Source of the DNA: Sphingomonadaceae bacterium
GTDB taxonomy: Bacteria > Pseudomonadota > Alphaproteobacteria > Sphingomonadales > Sphingomonadaceae
NCBI GenBank assembly: GCA_030147805.1
Contig: JASBUR010000021.1
Location: 1-64,000, forward strand
Length of the DNA stretch: 64,000 bases
Direction: 5' to 3'
The notes beneath the pieces were generated by a model. That model made no database searches, was not told the DNA's origin, and was given only the letters and a program-made list of their open reading frames with translations. The translations under genes were made by a program, and so were the position numbers. Each line of letters opens with the position of its first letter. The first letter of the stretch is position 1. Below are positions 10,598 to 20,213 of the stretch, piece by piece.

Positions 10598-11640
10598 CCA
10601 ATCAACCTGCTCAATGCTCTGGCGGTGTAGTCCACCATGGGAACCACCCGCGCGTAGTTCAACCGCGTCGGGCCGATGACGCCGATGACGCCGACGACGC
10701 GGTCGCCGGCGGCGCGATAGGGTGCGGCGATAACGCTGGACCCGGACAAAGAGAACAGCTTGTTCTCCGATCCGATGAAAATCTTCATCGCCTGGCTCGA
10801 CCGCGCGAGGTCGAGCACGCGCACCAGATCCTCCTTGCCGTCGAGGTCGGCGAGCAGCGAGCGCAGCCGCTCGAGGTCGGTGGTGCCGGTCTCGTCGAGC
10901 AGATGCGCCTGGCCGCGAACGATCAGCACCGGGCGCTGCGCGCCGTCCGACGACCACACCGCCAGCCCGCGCTCGACGATGTCCTGCGACAGCGAATCGA
11001 GCTCGGCGCGCTCGGCGGCGATCTCCTGCTGCAGCCGCTCGAGCGCCTGGCCGAGCGTCAACCCGGTCAGCCGCGCGTTGATATAGTTGGACGCCTGGAC
11101 GAGCGCCGCGGGCGGCAGCCCCGGCGGCAGCTCGATCACCCGGTTCTCGACCGAGCCGTCGCCGCCGACCAGCACCGCCAGCGCGCGGTCGGGGGCGAGC
11201 GGCACGAAGCTCAGCTGGCGCAGCACCGCCTCGGCCTTGGGCACCATGACGATCGCGGCGCAGGCCGACAGCCCGGCGAGCACCGAGGTGGTGCGGCTGA
11301 GCACGTCCTCGATCGGCAGCCCGCGCCCCCGCACCTGCTCCTCGATCGCGGCGCGGTCCTCGGCGGCGGGCTCGCCGGTCTGCATCATGCCGTCGACGAA
11401 CAGGCGGAGGCCGATCTCGGTCGGCAGCCGCCCCGCCGAGGTGTGCGGGCTGGCGAGCAGCCCCATTTCCTCGAGGTCCTGCATGACGTTGCGGATCGAG
11501 GCCGGCGACAGACCGAGACCGCTCAGCTTGGACAGGGTCCGCGAACCCACCGGGGTGCCGCTCGACAGATAGGATTCGACGATCTGCCGGAAGATGTCCC
11601 GCGCGCGGTCGTTCAGCTCGGTGATCGATGGCGACTGCAT
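10594..11640 (-). CDS. hrcA: Heat-inducible transcriptional repressor HrcA
   Basis: ELNDRARDIFRQIVESYLSSGTPVGSRTLSKLSGLGLSPASIRNVMQDLEEMGLLASPHTSAGRLPTEIGLRLFVDGMM. Confidence 0.97.
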   Translation of the reverse strand: MQSPSITELNDRARDIFRQIVESYLSSGTPVGSRTLSKLSGLGLSPASIRNVMQDLEEMGLLASPHTSAGRLPTEIGLRLFVDGMMQTGEPAAEDRAAIEEQVRGRGLPIEDVLSRTTSVLAGLSACAAIVMVPKAEAVLRQLSFVPLAPDRALAVLVGGDGSVENRVIELPPGLPPAALVQASNYINARLTGLTLGQALERLQQEIAAERAELDSLSQDIVERGLAVWSSDGAQRPVLIVRGQAHLLDETGTTDLERLRSLLADLDGKEDLVRVLDLARSSQAMKIFIGSENKLFSLSGSSVIAAPYRAAGDRVVGVIGVIGPTRLNYARVVPMVDYTARALSRLIG

Positions 11641-11723
11641 GGCGGGGGCCAATGTAGGGCGTGCGCCGCCGCCGCTCAACCGAGCGGCTTGCAGCGGCGT
11701 GCCGGCGGTGGAATCCTGCCGCG

Positions 11724-12146
11724 ATGAGCGACGCGACCCGGAAGCCGAAGCTGCTCGCGGGCGGCAATCCGCAGATCGCCAAGGGCGACGGCGACGCGCC
11801 GGTGCAGGCCTATATCGCCGCGATGCCCGGCTGGAAGCGCGCGGCGGGCGAACGCCTCGACAAGCTGATCGAGCGGACGATCCCCGGCGTGCGCAAGGCG
11901 GTCAAATGGAACTCGCCCTTCTACGGCGCGCCGGACCGGGGCTGGTTCCTCAGCTTCCACGTCTACACCAGATACATCAAAGTGCTGTTCTTCGAGGGCG
12001 CCAGGCTCGATCCGCTGCCGCCGGTCGGCTCGAAGGACCCGAACGGCCGCTATTTTCACATCAATGAGGACGAGGCGATCGACGAGGCGCAGGTGGCGGA
12101 CTGGATCCGGCAGGCCGCGGCGCTGCCCGGCTGGCTGAAGCACTGA
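11724..12146 (+). CDS. DUF1801 domain-containing protein
   Basis: MSDATRKPKLLAGGNPQIAKGDGDAPVQAYIAAMPGWKRAAGERLDKLIERTIPGVRKAVKWNSPFYG. Confidence 0.9.
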   Translation: MSDATRKPKLLAGGNPQIAKGDGDAPVQAYIAAMPGWKRAAGERLDKLIERTIPGVRKAVKWNSPFYGAPDRGWFLSFHVYTRYIKVLFFEGARLDPLPPVGSKDPNGRYFHINEDEAIDEAQVADWIRQAAALPGWLKH

Positions 12147-12158
12147 GCGAGGACGCGC

Positions 12159-12494
12159 ATGACGACCGACAAAACCCCCGCACAGCTGATCGACGACCGC
12201 ATCGCCGAGCTCGGCGACTGGCGCGGCGAAACGCTCGCCCGCGTCCGCGCGCTGATGAGGGAGGCGCTGCCCGACGTCGTCGAGGAATGGAAGTGGCGCG
12301 GCGTGCCGACCTGGTCTCGCGACGGCATCATCTGCACCGGCGAGACCTACAAGAGCGTCGTGAAGCTGACCTTCGCCAAGGGCGCCAGCCTCGACGACCC
12401 GGCAAGGCTGTTCAACTCGAGCCTCGACGGCAAGGTGCGGCGGGCGATCGATATCCGCGAGGGCGAGGCGAGGCGATCGACGAGGTGGCGCTGA
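12159..12494 (+). CDS. DUF1801 domain-containing protein with probable C-terminal frameshift (conserved C-terminus continues in +2 frame to 12547)
   Basis: MTTDKTPAQLIDDRIAELGDWRGETLARVRALMREALPDVVEEWKWRGVPTWSRDGIICTGETYKSVVKLTFAKGASL; the expected tail EAIDEVALRALFRAAAALNASRAKR lies in the other frame. Confidence 0.85.
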   Translation: MTTDKTPAQLIDDRIAELGDWRGETLARVRALMREALPDVVEEWKWRGVPTWSRDGIICTGETYKSVVKLTFAKGASLDDPARLFNSSLDGKVRRAIDIREGEARRSTRWR

Positions 12495-12617
12495 GGGCGC
12501 TGTTCCGGGCGGCAGCAGCGTTGAACGCGTCGCGTGCCAAACGCTGATGGTCCCCTCCCATTTGCCTCCCCGCCCGCATCCCGCTAGACGGCGCGCTCCA
12601 TCATAAGGAGTGACCCC

Positions 12618-13334
12618 ATGCGCCCATCCGGCCGCGCCCCCGACCAGATGCGCCCCCTCGAGATGATCCCCGGCTTCAATGCGCACGCCGAAGGCTCGTG
12701 CCTGGTGAAGTTCGGCAACACGCATGTGCTGGTGACCGCCAGCGTCGAGGAGCGGCTGCCGCCGTGGCTGCGCGGCCAGGGCAAGGGCTGGGTCACCGCC
12801 GAGTACGGCATGCTGCCGCGCGCCACGCACACCCGCGGCAATCGCGAGGCGGCCAAGGGCAAGCAGTCGGGGCGCACGCAGGAAATCCAGCGGCTGATCG
12901 GCCGGTCGCTGCGCGCCGTCACCGACATGAAGCTGCTCGGCGAGCGGCAGATCACGCTCGATTGCGACGTCATCCAGGCCGACGGCGGCACGCGCACCGC
13001 GGCGATCTCGGGCGCCTGGGTGGCGCTGCGCCTCGCGGTCGACGGCATCATGAAGGCCAACAACCTCGAGATCGATCCCTTGAAGGGCCGCGTCGCCGCG
13101 GTGTCGTGCGGCTTCTATGAAGGCACCGCGGTGCTCGACCTCGACTATATCGAGGATTCGGGCGCCGAGACCGACGCCAATTTCGTGCTGATCGAGGGCG
13201 GCGGCATTGCCGAGGTGCAGGCAACCGCCGAAGGCGCCGCCTTCGACGACGAGGGGCTGCTGCGCATGATGCGCCTCGCACGCATCGGCTGCGACGAAAT
13301 CTTCGCGATGCAGGCGAAGGTCACGGGGCGCTAG
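12618..13334 (+). CDS. rph: Ribonuclease PH
   Basis: [73 protein letters not shown]. Confidence 0.98.
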   Translation: MRPSGRAPDQMRPLEMIPGFNAHAEGSCLVKFGNTHVLVTASVEERLPPWLRGQGKGWVTAEYGMLPRATHTRGNREAAKGKQSGRTQEIQRLIGRSLRAVTDMKLLGERQITLDCDVIQADGGTRTAAISGAWVALRLAVDGIMKANNLEIDPLKGRVAAVSCGFYEGTAVLDLDYIEDSGAETDANFVLIEGGGIAEVQATAEGAAFDDEGLLRMMRLARIGCDEIFAMQAKVTGR

Positions 13335-13337
13335 GCG

Positions 13338-13952
13338 ATGACGGCGCGCAAGCTGTTCCCCGGGCCGCTGGTCATCGCCAGCCACAACGCCGGCAAGGTG
13401 CGCGAGATCACCGCGCTGCTCGGGCCGCTCGGCATGGAGCCGATTTCCGCCGGGTCGCTCGGGCTGGAAGAGCCCGAGGAGACCGAGGACAGCTTCGTCG
13501 GCAACGCCACCTTGAAGGCGCTGGCGTCGACGCGCGGCAGCGGCATGCCGGCGCTGGCCGACGACAGCGGGCTCGAGGTCGAGGCGCTCGGCGGTCGACC
13601 CGGCGTCTATACCGCCAACTGGGCCGAGAAGCCCGACGGTACGCGCGACTGGGGACTCGCGATGGAAAAGGTCGAGGCCGAGCTGCAGAAGCTCGGGCCG
13701 GGCGTGTCGCGTCGCGCGGCCTTCGTCTGCACGCTGGCGCTCGCCTGGCCCGACGGGCATGTCGAATGCTTCTCGGGGCGGATCGAGGGCCATCTGACCT
13801 GGCCGCCCCGCGGCAAATTGGGCTTCGGCTATGATCCGGTCTTCGTTCCGGGCGACAGCGAGCTTACCTTCGCCGAAATCGAACCGAGCGAGAAACATGC
13901 GATCAGCCACCGTGCCAGGGCCTTCGAGAAGCTGGTCGCCGCCTGCTTCTGA
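13338..13952 (+). CDS. rdgB: RdgB/HAM1 family non-canonical purine NTP pyrophosphatase
   Basis: [51 protein letters not shown]...[26 protein letters not shown]. Confidence 0.97.
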   Translation: MTARKLFPGPLVIASHNAGKVREITALLGPLGMEPISAGSLGLEEPEETEDSFVGNATLKALASTRGSGMPALADDSGLEVEALGGRPGVYTANWAEKPDGTRDWGLAMEKVEAELQKLGPGVSRRAAFVCTLALAWPDGHVECFSGRIEGHLTWPPRGKLGFGYDPVFVPGDSELTFAEIEPSEKHAISHRARAFEKLVAACF

Positions 13953-15099
13953 GGCTGACGGGCGCGAGCTGGCGGTCTATGTCCACTGGCCGTTCTGCGT
14001 CTCCAAATGCCCCTATTGCGACTTCAACAGCCATGTCCGCGAGTCGATCGACGAGGCGGGCTGGCGCGAGGCGCTGATCGCCGACCTGCGCCACGAGGCG
14101 GCGCTGACCGCGGGCGCGAGCGTCGTGTCGATCTTCTTCGGCGGCGGCACGCCGTCGCTGATGGACGCGGCGACCACCGCGGCGATCATCGACGCGATCG
14201 CGGCACTGTGGCCGGTGGCGCCCGGCGTCGAGATCACGCTCGAGGCCAACCCGACCAGCGTCGAGGCGGCGCGCTTCGCCGGCTTCGCGCGCGCCGGGGT
14301 CAACCGCGTGTCGCTGGGGCTGCAGGCGCTCGACGACGCTTCGCTCCAGATGCTCGGCCGGCCGCATGACGTCGCGCAGGGGCTGGCGGCGCTCGACGTC
14401 GCGCAGGCCAATTTCGGGCGCGTCAGCTTCGACCTGATCTACACGCGGCCGGGCCAGACGCTGGCGTCATGGCAAGCCGAGCTGCAGCGCGCGCTGGGCT
14501 TCGGTACCGAGCATCTGTCGCTCTACCAGCTGACCATCGAGCCCAAGACGCGCTTCGCCAGCCTGCACGCCAGCGGCAAGCTGCTGCTGCCCGACGAGGA
14601 GGCTTCGGCCGACCTGTTCGAGCTGACGCGGGAGATGACGGCTGCGGCGGGGCTTCCGGCTTACGAGGTCTCGAACCACGCCCGCGCCGGCGCGGAGAGC
14701 CGGCACAATCTCGCCTATTGGACCTACGCCGACTATGTCGGCGTCGGCCCCGGTGCGCATGGCCGGCGCCGGCACGCGGCGACCGTCAGGACGATGAAGC
14801 CCGAGGGCTGGCTCGCCGGGGTGCGCGCGGCGGGGCACGGCATTGCCGAGGAGACCGCGCTCGACGCGCCGACGCGCGGACAGGAGGCGCTGCTGATGGG
14901 GCTGCGGCTGACCGACGGCATCGATCCGGGGCGGTTCGAAGCGCGCACCGGCGTGGCGCTCGACGAAGCGATCGACCCCCAATCGCTCGCCGAATTGCGC
15001 GGCCTCGGCCTCGTCGCGCCCGCCGGCGGGAATCTGCGGCTGACGGCGGCCGGCGCGCCGCTGCTCAACGCCATTCTCGCCCGGCTGGTCGCCGGCTGA
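13897..15099 (+). CDS. hemW: Radical SAM family heme chaperone HemW
   Basis: [22 protein letters not shown] CxxxCxx[11 protein letters not shown]; start codon uncertain (overlaps rdgB). Confidence 0.93.
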   Translation: MRSATVPGPSRSWSPPASEADGRELAVYVHWPFCVSKCPYCDFNSHVRESIDEAGWREALIADLRHEAALTAGASVVSIFFGGGTPSLMDAATTAAIIDAIAALWPVAPGVEITLEANPTSVEAARFAGFARAGVNRVSLGLQALDDASLQMLGRPHDVAQGLAALDVAQANFGRVSFDLIYTRPGQTLASWQAELQRALGFGTEHLSLYQLTIEPKTRFASLHASGKLLLPDEEASADLFELTREMTAAAGLPAYEVSNHARAGAESRHNLAYWTYADYVGVGPGAHGRRRHAATVRTMKPEGWLAGVRAAGHGIAEETALDAPTRGQEALLMGLRLTDGIDPGRFEARTGVALDEAIDPQSLAELRGLGLVAPAGGNLRLTAAGAPLLNAILARLVAG

Positions 15100-15137
15100 G
15101 CGTTGCGCCGCGCCGGGGGGCGCTCTACGCTTCGCGC

Positions 15138-15629
15138 ATGCATGACACCCGCCGACTCGCAGTGACCGCCTGCCTGCTGCTCGCCACGCCGCTGCTGGCG
15201 CAGTGCAGCCCGGCGATGCAGGATGGCGTCACGCGCGCCGGGGACATCGCCACGCAGCCGGTGCGCGACGTCGGGCTCGACAAGGACGAGATTCCTGCCG
15301 CGCTCGCCGCGGCGATCGCCAACCCCTATGCGCTCGCCGGGCTCAGGCGCTGCAACCAGCTCGGCACCGCGCTCGCCGACCTCAACGCCGCACTCGGCCC
15401 CGATTTCAGCACGATCCCCGCCGACGCCGAGAATCGCGCCGGCAAGATCGCCGAAGCCGGCGGCAAGGCGGTGGTCAATTCGATCATCCCGTTCCGCGGG
15501 TTGGTGCGCGAATTCACCGGCGCGGCGCCGGCGCAGCGCCGGTTGAACGCGGCGATCGACGCCGGCTATGCGCGGCGCGGCTTCCTGCGCGGGGTGTACA
15601 CGCAGCGCGGCTGCAAGCCGGCGCTGTAG
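15138..15629 (+). CDS. Conserved hypothetical lipoprotein-like protein
   Basis: MHDTRRLAVTACLLLATPLLAQCSPAMQDGVTRAGDIATQPVRDVGLDKDEIPAALAAAIANPYA; lipobox-like LLAQC. Confidence 0.75.
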   Translation: MHDTRRLAVTACLLLATPLLAQCSPAMQDGVTRAGDIATQPVRDVGLDKDEIPAALAAAIANPYALAGLRRCNQLGTALADLNAALGPDFSTIPADAENRAGKIAEAGGKAVVNSIIPFRGLVREFTGAAPAQRRLNAAIDAGYARRGFLRGVYTQRGCKPAL

Positions 15630-15646
15630 CTGCTGGCTGCCGCTTA

Positions 15647-15850
15647 TCAGGCGTCGACGAGATCGAGTCGCTTCTCGAGGCGCGCCATCCGTTCGTCGAG
15701 ACGGTCGACGCGGGGCGACAGCGAAGCGACCGACTCCTCGACTGCCCCCGTGCGCTGCTTCAGCTCGCGCACGTCCTCAGCCAGATTGTCGAGCTTCTCA
15801 TCGATACGGCGCAAATAGCGCAACGTGATGCTCTCACGCGCTTCGGTCAT
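15647..15850 (-). CDS. Small coiled-coil protein
   Basis: 67 aa MTEARESITLRYLRRIDEKLDNLAEDVRELKQRTGAVEESVASLSPRVDRLDERMARLEKRLDLVDA, heptad pattern. Confidence 0.65.
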   Translation of the reverse strand: MTEARESITLRYLRRIDEKLDNLAEDVRELKQRTGAVEESVASLSPRVDRLDERMARLEKRLDLVDA

Positions 15851-15894
15851 TCTACCATTCCGGCAGCGAAGACGCCGAAATTCACCCATGCCGC

Positions 15895-17190
15895 TCAGTT
15901 GATCGCCGACACCTGCGCGTTGCGGAAGGCGCGCGGCGCGGGCGACACCGTCGAGAAGCCGCCCGGCCCGACCTGCTGGACCTCGAGCCCGCGCTCGGCG
16001 ACGCCGCCGCGGAAGCGGAAGATGCCGTCGATGCCGGTGAAGCCGTCGTCGTCGTTGAGCAGCGCGCGCGGGAAGGGCTCGCCGATCTTCCAGCGGTCGC
16101 CCATCGAATGGACGAGCAGCACCGCGTCGTATCCCATCGACGCGAGCCGCGACGGCGCGCCGCCGAACTTGGCGCGGTAGCGCGTCGCCAGCTGCTGGAA
16201 ACGGTTGTCGGGAACGGTCGCGAACCACGAGCCGTGCATGCCGGCGACACGCGACAGGCTGGGCTCGCTGTTCCACAGCTCGGTACCGAGCAGCCGCACG
16301 CCGCTGGCGCCGAACTGCTGCAGCGCCGGCAGGAAGCGCGGCGCCACGGTGCCGCTGTCGCCGATCAGCAGCGCCTGGAACGACACCGGCCCGAGCCGCT
16401 GCTCGACCGGCGCCACCGTGCCATCGGCGCGCACCACGCCGCCCTGCGCCACCTTGGCGACGCGCGCTTCATAGTTGGTGACGCGCCGCGCCGCCGCGGC
16501 GAGCCGCTTGGGATCGCGCGGATAGGTTTCGAGCGAGGTCACCTTGCCGCCGTCGTTCTGCACCGCGCGCACGAAGGCGCTCGACACGCGCTGGCCATAG
16601 TCGCCCGCCGGGATCAGCGCGGCGAAGTTGCTGACGCCGCGCGACCGCGCAAAGCCGACGACGCGTGCGACCGACTGCTGCGGCTGGAACCCCATCACAT
16701 AGGTGTTGCCGCCGGCGAGCGTGGCGTCGTTGGAGAAGCTGAGGATCGGCACGCCCGCCGCCGCGACCGCCGCCTGCACCGCGCGCACGTCGGGGGCGAG
16801 CAGCGGGCCGAGGAAGATGCGGTTGCCGTCGGCAAGCGCGCGGCTCGCCGCCACCGAGGCGCCGCCGGCGGTGTTGTAGACGGTCAGCTTGATGTCGCGG
16901 ACATTCGAATCGAGCAGCGCCATGTTGGCGGCGTTGGCGATCGACTGGCCGACCGCGGCGTTGCCGCCGGTCGTCGGCACCAGCAGCGCGACGCGGTGCT
17001 GCGCCGGCCCGACCTCGGGCACGGGCGCCGCTACCACCGGCGCGGCGACGGGCGGCGCCGCCACCGGCGCGCGGCGCGTCGCGGTGTTCGAGCAGGCGGC
17101 GACGCCGAGCAGCGCGATCGCGGCGACGCCGCGCCTCGCCGTCCGTGCCCAGGGCGTTGCGGTTTGCGTCGACCCGCCTTGCTGCGTCAT
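15895..17190 (-). CDS. Penicillin-binding protein activator (LpoA/LppC-like periplasmic binding-protein fold lipoprotein)
   Basis: GVAAIALLGVAACS lipobox; HRVALLVPTTGGNAAVGQSIANAANMALLDSNVRDIKLTVYNTAGG...; upstream of rsmI-yraN as in relatives. Confidence 0.88.
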   Translation of the reverse strand: MTQQGGSTQTATPWARTARRGVAAIALLGVAACSNTATRRAPVAAPPVAAPVVAAPVPEVGPAQHRVALLVPTTGGNAAVGQSIANAANMALLDSNVRDIKLTVYNTAGGASVAASRALADGNRIFLGPLLAPDVRAVQAAVAAAGVPILSFSNDATLAGGNTYVMGFQPQQSVARVVGFARSRGVSNFAALIPAGDYGQRVSSAFVRAVQNDGGKVTSLETYPRDPKRLAAAARRVTNYEARVAKVAQGGVVRADGTVAPVEQRLGPVSFQALLIGDSGTVAPRFLPALQQFGASGVRLLGTELWNSEPSLSRVAGMHGSWFATVPDNRFQQLATRYRAKFGGAPSRLASMGYDAVLLVHSMGDRWKIGEPFPRALLNDDDGFTGIDGIFRFRGGVAERGLEVQQVGPGGFSTVSPAPRAFRNAQVSAIN

Positions 17191-17199
17191 GATGGTCAC

Positions 17200-18042
17200 A
17201 TGCTTCTCCCTGAGCCGCTCGAACCCGGCCTCTATATCGTCGCGACCCCGATCGGCAATCTCGGCGACATGTCGCCCCGGGCCGCGGAGACGCTGTGTCG
17301 CGTCGGCTTAATCGCGGCTGAAGACACCCGCGTGACCGCAAAGCTCCTGCGGCACATCGGTTCCACGCGGCCGATGACGCCCTATCATGATCACAACGCC
17401 GACCAGGCGCGGCCGCGGCTGATCGAGCGGATGCGCAGCGAGGCGGTGGCGCTGGTGTCCGACGCAGGGACTCCGCTGATTTCCGACCCCGGCTTCAAGC
17501 TGGTGCGCGACGCGCGCGCTGCCGGAATCGCGGTGACCACGCTCCCTGGCCCCTGCGCGGCGATCGCCGCGCTGACGCTCGCCGGCCTGCCGACCGACCG
17601 CTTCCTGTTTGCCGGCTTCCTGCCGTCGAAGCCCGGGGCGCGCGCCGCGGCGATCGACGAGTTGAAGGGCATCCGCGCCACGCTGGTCTTCTACGAATCG
17701 GGTCCGCGGCTCGGCGCGGCGCTGGCGGCGCTCGCCGAAGGGCTCGGCCCGCGTCCGGCGGCGGTGACGCGCGAGATCAGCAAGCGCTTCGAGGAGGCGG
17801 TCGACGGCGATCTCGCGACGCTCGCCGCGCGCTACGCCGACGCCGGACCAAAGGGCGAGATCTGCATCGTCGTCGGCCCGCCCGGCGACGCGCCGGCCGC
17901 CACCGCCGACGATCTCGATACCGCGCTCCGCCGCGCGCTGGCGAGCGCGCCGCTCAAGACCGCGGTCGCCGAGGTCGCCTCGGCGCTCGGCCTGCCGCGC
18001 AAGCAGGTCTATGCTCGCGCGCTCGAACTCAGCGGCAGATGA
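17200..18042 (+). CDS. rsmI: 16S rRNA (cytidine(1402)-2'-O)-methyltransferase
   Basis: GLYIVATPIGNLGDMSPRAAETLCRVGLIAAEDTRVTAKLLRHIG...ALVSDAGTPLISDPG. Confidence 0.96.
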   Translation: MLLPEPLEPGLYIVATPIGNLGDMSPRAAETLCRVGLIAAEDTRVTAKLLRHIGSTRPMTPYHDHNADQARPRLIERMRSEAVALVSDAGTPLISDPGFKLVRDARAAGIAVTTLPGPCAAIAALTLAGLPTDRFLFAGFLPSKPGARAAAIDELKGIRATLVFYESGPRLGAALAALAEGLGPRPAAVTREISKRFEEAVDGDLATLAARYADAGPKGEICIVVGPPGDAPAATADDLDTALRRALASAPLKTAVAEVASALGLPRKQVYARALELSGR

Positions 18043-18392
18043 CGCGCCGGCGCGCCGAGAGCTGGGGCCGGCGCGCCGAAGACATCGCCGCCTGGTGGCT
18101 GCGGCTCAAGGGCTACCGAATTCTCGCGCGCCGCGTCCGTACGCCGTTCGGCGAGGTCGATCTCGTCATCCGGCGCGGCTCGAGCCTCGTATTTGTCGAG
18201 GTCAAGGCACGGCTCGACGCAGCCAGCGCGGCAGCGTCGATCACCGAGGTAAACCAGCGTCGCGTTTTTCGTGCGTCCAACGCGCTTCTCGCGCGTTTTG
18301 GGAAGGGTTGCGAGGCGGTGCGGATCGACGTCGTACTGATCAGCCCGTGGCGGCTGCCGCACCATATTGTGGGCGCCTGGATGGGCGAATAG
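18039..18392 (+). CDS. YraN family protein (UPF0102)
   Basis: GRRAEDIAAWWLRLKGYRILARRVRTPFGEVDLVIRRGSSLVFVEVKAR. Confidence 0.94.
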   Translation: MTRRRAESWGRRAEDIAAWWLRLKGYRILARRVRTPFGEVDLVIRRGSSLVFVEVKARLDAASAAASITEVNQRRVFRASNALLARFGKGCEAVRIDVVLISPWRLPHHIVGAWMGE

Positions 18393-18406
18393 GGCCGGAG
18401 ACCGAC

Positions 18407-19219
18407 ATGAGCGACGCGATCGCGCATCTGGGGCTGCTCGAGGACGAGGCGATTCCGCTCGACGAGGCGGCGCTGCTGCTGGCGACGCTCGATCATCCGC
18501 ACGTCGAGGTCGACGCCTATCTCGACCAGATCGCCGAGATGGCGGCCGAGCTGCTGGCGCGCGCGCCGCGCGCCGTCGCCGCGCGCGACCGCGCCGAGCA
18601 GCTGGCGACGCTCATCCACCGCCAGCATGGCTTCCGCGGCGATTCGAACGACTATGACAATCCCGCCAACGCCGACCTGTTTTCGGTGATCGACCGCCGC
18701 CGCGGCCTGCCGGTCGCGCTGTCGATCCTCTATGTGGCGATCGCGCGGCGCGTCGGCTGGACGGCCGAGCCGCTCAACATGCCGGGGCATGTGCTGGTCC
18801 GCGTCGGTCGCGAGCCCGACGCCGTCGTCGTCGATCCATTCGATGGCGGCGCGATTCTCGACGGCCACGGCCTCGCCCGGCTGGTGGCGCGCGTCGTCGG
18901 CAGTCACGCCACCGTCGAGGCCGAGCATCTGGCGCCGCTGGGCAACCGCGCGGTGCTGGTGCGGCTGCTGTCGAACCAGGCGGCGCGGGCGCGGCGCGCC
19001 GGCGATCTCGACCGCGCGCTGACGCTGCACGAGCGGATGACAAGCTTCGCCCCCTCCTTTACGGGGCTGTGGTGGGAGCGTGCCCGGCTCGAGCAATTGC
19101 TGGGCCACGCCCGCACGGCGCGCGCGAGCCTTGGCGCGATGCTCGAGACGACGCGCGATCCGGCGCTGCGCTCGCGCATCCGCGCGGCGCTCGACGCGCT
19201 GGCTCGGTCGATCAACTGA
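18407..19219 (+). CDS. SirB1 family protein (transglutaminase-like/TPR)
   Basis: FRGDSNDYDNPANADLFSVIDRRRGLPVALSILYVAIARRVGWTAEPLNMPGHVLVRV. Confidence 0.92.
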   Translation: MSDAIAHLGLLEDEAIPLDEAALLLATLDHPHVEVDAYLDQIAEMAAELLARAPRAVAARDRAEQLATLIHRQHGFRGDSNDYDNPANADLFSVIDRRRGLPVALSILYVAIARRVGWTAEPLNMPGHVLVRVGREPDAVVVDPFDGGAILDGHGLARLVARVVGSHATVEAEHLAPLGNRAVLVRLLSNQAARARRAGDLDRALTLHERMTSFAPSFTGLWWERARLEQLLGHARTARASLGAMLETTRDPALRSRIRAALDALARSIN

Positions 19220-19250
19220 GGGGCGCCGGACGCCCCGCGAAAGGGGCGCC

Positions 19251-20213
19251 ATGGCTCTGAAGGTCGCGGTCCAGATGGACCCGCTCGAAAGCATCAACAT
19301 CGCCGGTGATTCGACGTTTGCGCTGATGCTGGCGGCGACGGCGCGCGGGCATAGCCTGTTCCACTACACGCCGCACGACCTGAGCTATCGCGCGGGGCGC
19401 GTCGTGGCGCGGGCACGGCCGGTGACGGTGCAGCGCGTCGTCGGCGATCACCACGCCTTCGGCGACCCGGTCGAGCTCGACCTCGGCGCCGACATCGACG
19501 TGGTGCTGATGCGCCAGGATCCGCCGTTCGACATGGCCTATATCACCGCGACGCACCTGCTCGAGCTGGCGCAGCGGCAGGGCGTCCTCGTCGTCAACGA
19601 CCCCGCCGAGGTGCGCAACGCCCCCGAGAAGCTGTTCGTGCTCGAGTTCGACCGCTTCATGCCGGCGACGCTGGTGACGCGCAGCCTCGACGAGGTGCGC
19701 GCCTTCCATGCGCAGCATGGCGAGATCGTGATCAAGCCGCTCTACGGCAACGCCGGCGCGGCGGTGTTCCATGTCGCGCAGGGCGACGCCAACCTCGCGG
19801 CGCTCGTCGAGCTGTTCAGCCATTTCTGGCGCGAGCCGTTCATGGCGCAGCAGTTCCTGCCCCGGGTCACCCAGGGCGACAAGCGCATCGTCCTCGTCGA
19901 CGGCGTCGCGACCGGCGCGATCAACCGGCTGCCCAAGAGCGGCGAGATCCGCTCCAACCTCGCCGCCGGCGGCCAGGCGCAGGCCACCGAGCTGACGGCG
20001 CGCGAGCAGGAGATCTGCGCCGCGCTGGGCCCCGAGCTGAAGAAGCGCGGGCTGGTGTTCGTCGGCATCGACGTCATCGACGGCCACCTCACCGAGATCA
20101 ACGTCACCTCGCCGACCGGGATCGTCGCGATCGACCGTTTCAACGGAACCGATACGCCGGCGCTGATTTGGGATGCCATCGAGGCAAGAAGGACCGCGCA
20201 ACCGCATGGATAG
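19251..20213 (+). CDS. gshB: Glutathione synthase
   Basis: MALKVAVQMDPLESINIAGDSTFALMLAATARGHSLFHYTPHDLSY...; ATP-grasp TEINVTSPTGI. Confidence 0.97.
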   Translation: MALKVAVQMDPLESINIAGDSTFALMLAATARGHSLFHYTPHDLSYRAGRVVARARPVTVQRVVGDHHAFGDPVELDLGADIDVVLMRQDPPFDMAYITATHLLELAQRQGVLVVNDPAEVRNAPEKLFVLEFDRFMPATLVTRSLDEVRAFHAQHGEIVIKPLYGNAGAAVFHVAQGDANLAALVELFSHFWREPFMAQQFLPRVTQGDKRIVLVDGVATGAINRLPKSGEIRSNLAAGGQAQATELTAREQEICAALGPELKKRGLVFVGIDVIDGHLTEINVTSPTGIVAIDRFNGTDTPALIWDAIEARRTAQPHG

